From contig JAVBLZ010000013.1 in NCBI GenBank assembly GCA_031553045.1, positions 1 to 64,000 of the forward strand: a DNA stretch of 64,000 bases, written 5' to 3'. The translations under genes and the position numbers were made by a program. Position 1 is the stretch's first letter; the number at the start of each line of letters is the position of its first letter. Origin of the DNA: CALXQW01 sp031553045. GTDB taxonomy: Bacteria > Verrucomicrobiota > Verrucomicrobiia > Opitutales > Intestinicryptomonadaceae. Below the pieces are notes generated by a model. The model made no database searches. It saw only the letters and a list, made by a program, of their open reading frames with translations, and was not told the DNA's origin. Shown piece by piece: positions 62,568 to 64,000 of the stretch.

Positions 62568-64000
62568 CTATCTGCGTCTATATACCGCAAAAAACAAGGC
62601 GCAAATACCCAAAATTGCCGCATAAACAGAGGGTTCAGGTATTGCGGTAAAATATAGGGCGCTATCTCTTAGAGTAAAGAAACCCCTTAAATCTTTAGAG
62701 TTACCGTCTAAATCCGTGGCGACAAAATCAAAGTCGGAAACCACAAAATCTGAATCGCCAAACTTGATAATTTCATACTCTAAATTTTGAGCGATAATTC
62801 CGTCGCAGACAAATTCAAACATAAATTTGCCCGTTTCGGAAAATTCGCCTTTTGTAAAAAGACCCGCAATTATCAGCTTATCTGAAGCGCCAGACATAGA
62901 CAAATCTAAGTCGAAAACCAAAATGCCCTTGTTGTCGAAATAGAAATTATCAGCCATTACCGTGCCAATCCTATTTGTTTTCAGATCTGAAGCTGTAACA
63001 GCGCCCACCGCACCAAATCTGCCGCCGTTTAGATAAATGTCGGCAACGCCGCGACGCTTGGAAGCATCTTTAATACCCGTACCGTCGGCACGCAGATAAA
63101 GAGAGCCTTTGGAGATTATGGTGTCTCCCCTGTAATAGTTATCTCCTGCCAAATACTGCTTACCCAAACCGTCCATTTTGATTCCAATTTTGCCCGTATA
63201 ACTTTCATCAAAAACTCCATTTTCGCCAAAATCGTGAATACGATGTCCATAGACGTAAGTTCCAGCACCCGTCAACTTGATGTTAGCGCCGCAACTTGTG
63301 TACGTGGTGTAAATTCTTTTTGAGGAAGTTGCAGATTCAGTACTAGTAATTCCGGCAAAAGAATACTCCCAAGGGCTTGCGCCTGAAGAATAACCCAGAT
63401 TTACCCTGCCGTCATTCTGAAACTCGCCATGCACTACAAAAGTAGAACCTTCAGATCTGGAAATACTCAATCCGGAAGTCGTAAATTCCGTCTGATATTC
63501 AGCTTTATTCACCATGTTGCCATAGACCGTGAAATTTGTTGTGCCCAAGGTAAGACGCTTGCTTAAATTTGTAAAGTTGCCCAAAACGGAAGCATTTGAG
63601 CCCCTTATTGTAAGCATTGAGTCTAACTGGGTGGTCAGGTTGGTTATCTCAAGGTTTGCGGGTGCGGTAATTCTGCCTTCGGCGCCTTCTTCTACTGTAA
63701 GGCTTGTTATTTTGATTCTGGAGACGGAATCAATTTCAGTATAGATTTCCAAATTGGATATACCTGCAGTTTTTTCTGCGTCCGTCTGGATGTAAGACAA
63801 TAAAACAGAATCTATATTAACGCCGCCAATTCTGAAATTTGGATTTCCAAAACACATCAAGGAATCGGTCTCGTCTCCCGAAGCCACCGTTAAATTTTCC
63901 AGATTGTAAATTGGATTGCCGGAAGACCTGCGTATAGTGAGCTTTCCTCCGCTTTCTATATTAATATTTCCTGTGCGGCCATCAATATTGAGCCCGGTAT
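62568..64000 (-). CDS. PEP-CTERM beta-solenoid protein, 5' end outside the window
   Basis: At least 477 codons; the frame is open to the window edge, so the start lies beyond 64000. The body is of beta-helix type with NLTTQLDSMLTIRGSN and FTNLSKRLTLGTTNF strands. It then has KQYLAGDNYYRGDTIISKG, SLYLRADG and LEYEIIKFGDSDF, closely parallel to the C-terminal part of the 50746-54165 protein. The tail is IPEPSVYAAILG, hydrophobic helix, VYRRR: a classical PEP-CTERM signal. Surface-anchored, function unknown; the two proteins form a family. Confidence 0.88.
   Translation of the reverse strand, partial: TGLNIDGRTGNINIESGGKLTIRRSSGNPIYNLENLTVASGDETDSLMCFGNPNFRIGGVNIDSVLLSYIQTDAEKTAGISNLEIYTEIDSVSRIKITSLTVEEGAEGRITAPANLEITNLTTQLDSMLTIRGSNASVLGNFTNLSKRLTLGTTNFTVYGNMVNKAEYQTEFTTSGLSISRSEGSTFVVHGEFQNDGRVNLGYSSGASPWEYSFAGITSTESATSSKRIYTTYTSCGANIKLTGAGTYVYGHRIHDFGENGVFDESYTGKIGIKMDGLGKQYLAGDNYYRGDTIISKGSLYLRADGTGIKDASKRRGVADIYLNGGRFGAVGAVTASDLKTNRIGTVMADNFYFDNKGILVFDLDLSMSGASDKLIIAGLFTKGEFSETGKFMFEFVCDGIIAQNLEYEIIKFGDSDFVVSDFDFVATDLDGNSKDLRGFFTLRDSALYFTAIPEPSVYAAILGICALFFAVYRRR

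Overview
The window is an AT-rich bacterial chromosome segment. Many short secreted proteins carry PEP-CTERM-type tails, glycoside hydrolases and a sulfatase are abundant, and there is a carboxynorspermidine pathway. Together these suggest a polysaccharide-degrading Verrucomicrobiota/Opitutae-like bacterium. This assignment is inferred from gene content only, since no rRNA lies in the window.

0-5.5 kb: a type II-C CRISPR-Cas locus. At least ten 36-bp repeats with exact 30-bp spacers run on the + strand toward cas2. cas9-cas1-cas2 lie on the - strand. There are two related tracrRNA candidates: one upstream of cas9 with its own promoter, and one fused directly to the end of the array. In the second, the last spacer-repeat, the anti-repeat and a terminator hairpin lie on one strand, which is the layout of a natural single-guide RNA. 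This is the most interesting feature of the window.

5.5-26 kb: a secreted polysaccharide-degradation region without SusC/D-type transporters. It holds two ~1150-residue secreted paralogues of unknown family, a GH50-like (agarase-type) hydrolase, an S1 sulfatase, two tandem ~286-residue secreted paralogues, and two tandem SGNH-esterase/alpha-beta-hydrolase fusions. It also has a voltage-gated-type cation channel with a TLDDWSN filter. Between 11.7 and 14.9 kb are short secreted genes. Two of these appear to start at ATT, and one is split in frame by a 12-nt homopolymer, so it is probably phase variable.

26-39.4 kb: DNA repair (ogt), PEP-CTERM and small membrane proteins (CD225, DUF2752), an exported beta-carbonic anhydrase, an MsbA-like ABC exporter, a DUF481-like outer membrane protein, acpP-fabF, mtaB, a LysE exporter, and an overlapping PIG-L deacetylase/nagB pair.

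39.4-47.8 kb: a six-gene operon with a GH106-like enzyme, four tandem GH16 paralogues each carrying an F5/8C-like domain inside the catalytic domain, and a lipoprotein sugar isomerase. A tRNA-Leu(CAG) follows.

48-64 kb: an unknown membrane protein, PII (glnB), queG, a large PEP-CTERM repeat protein, an operon of TIM-barrel isomerase, ThuA protein and Gfo/Idh oxidoreductase divergent from an AraC regulator, carboxynorspermidine synthesis genes, a gamma-carbonic anhydrase-like protein, and a second PEP-CTERM repeat protein cut by the window end. No insertion sequences, phage genes or rRNA were seen.
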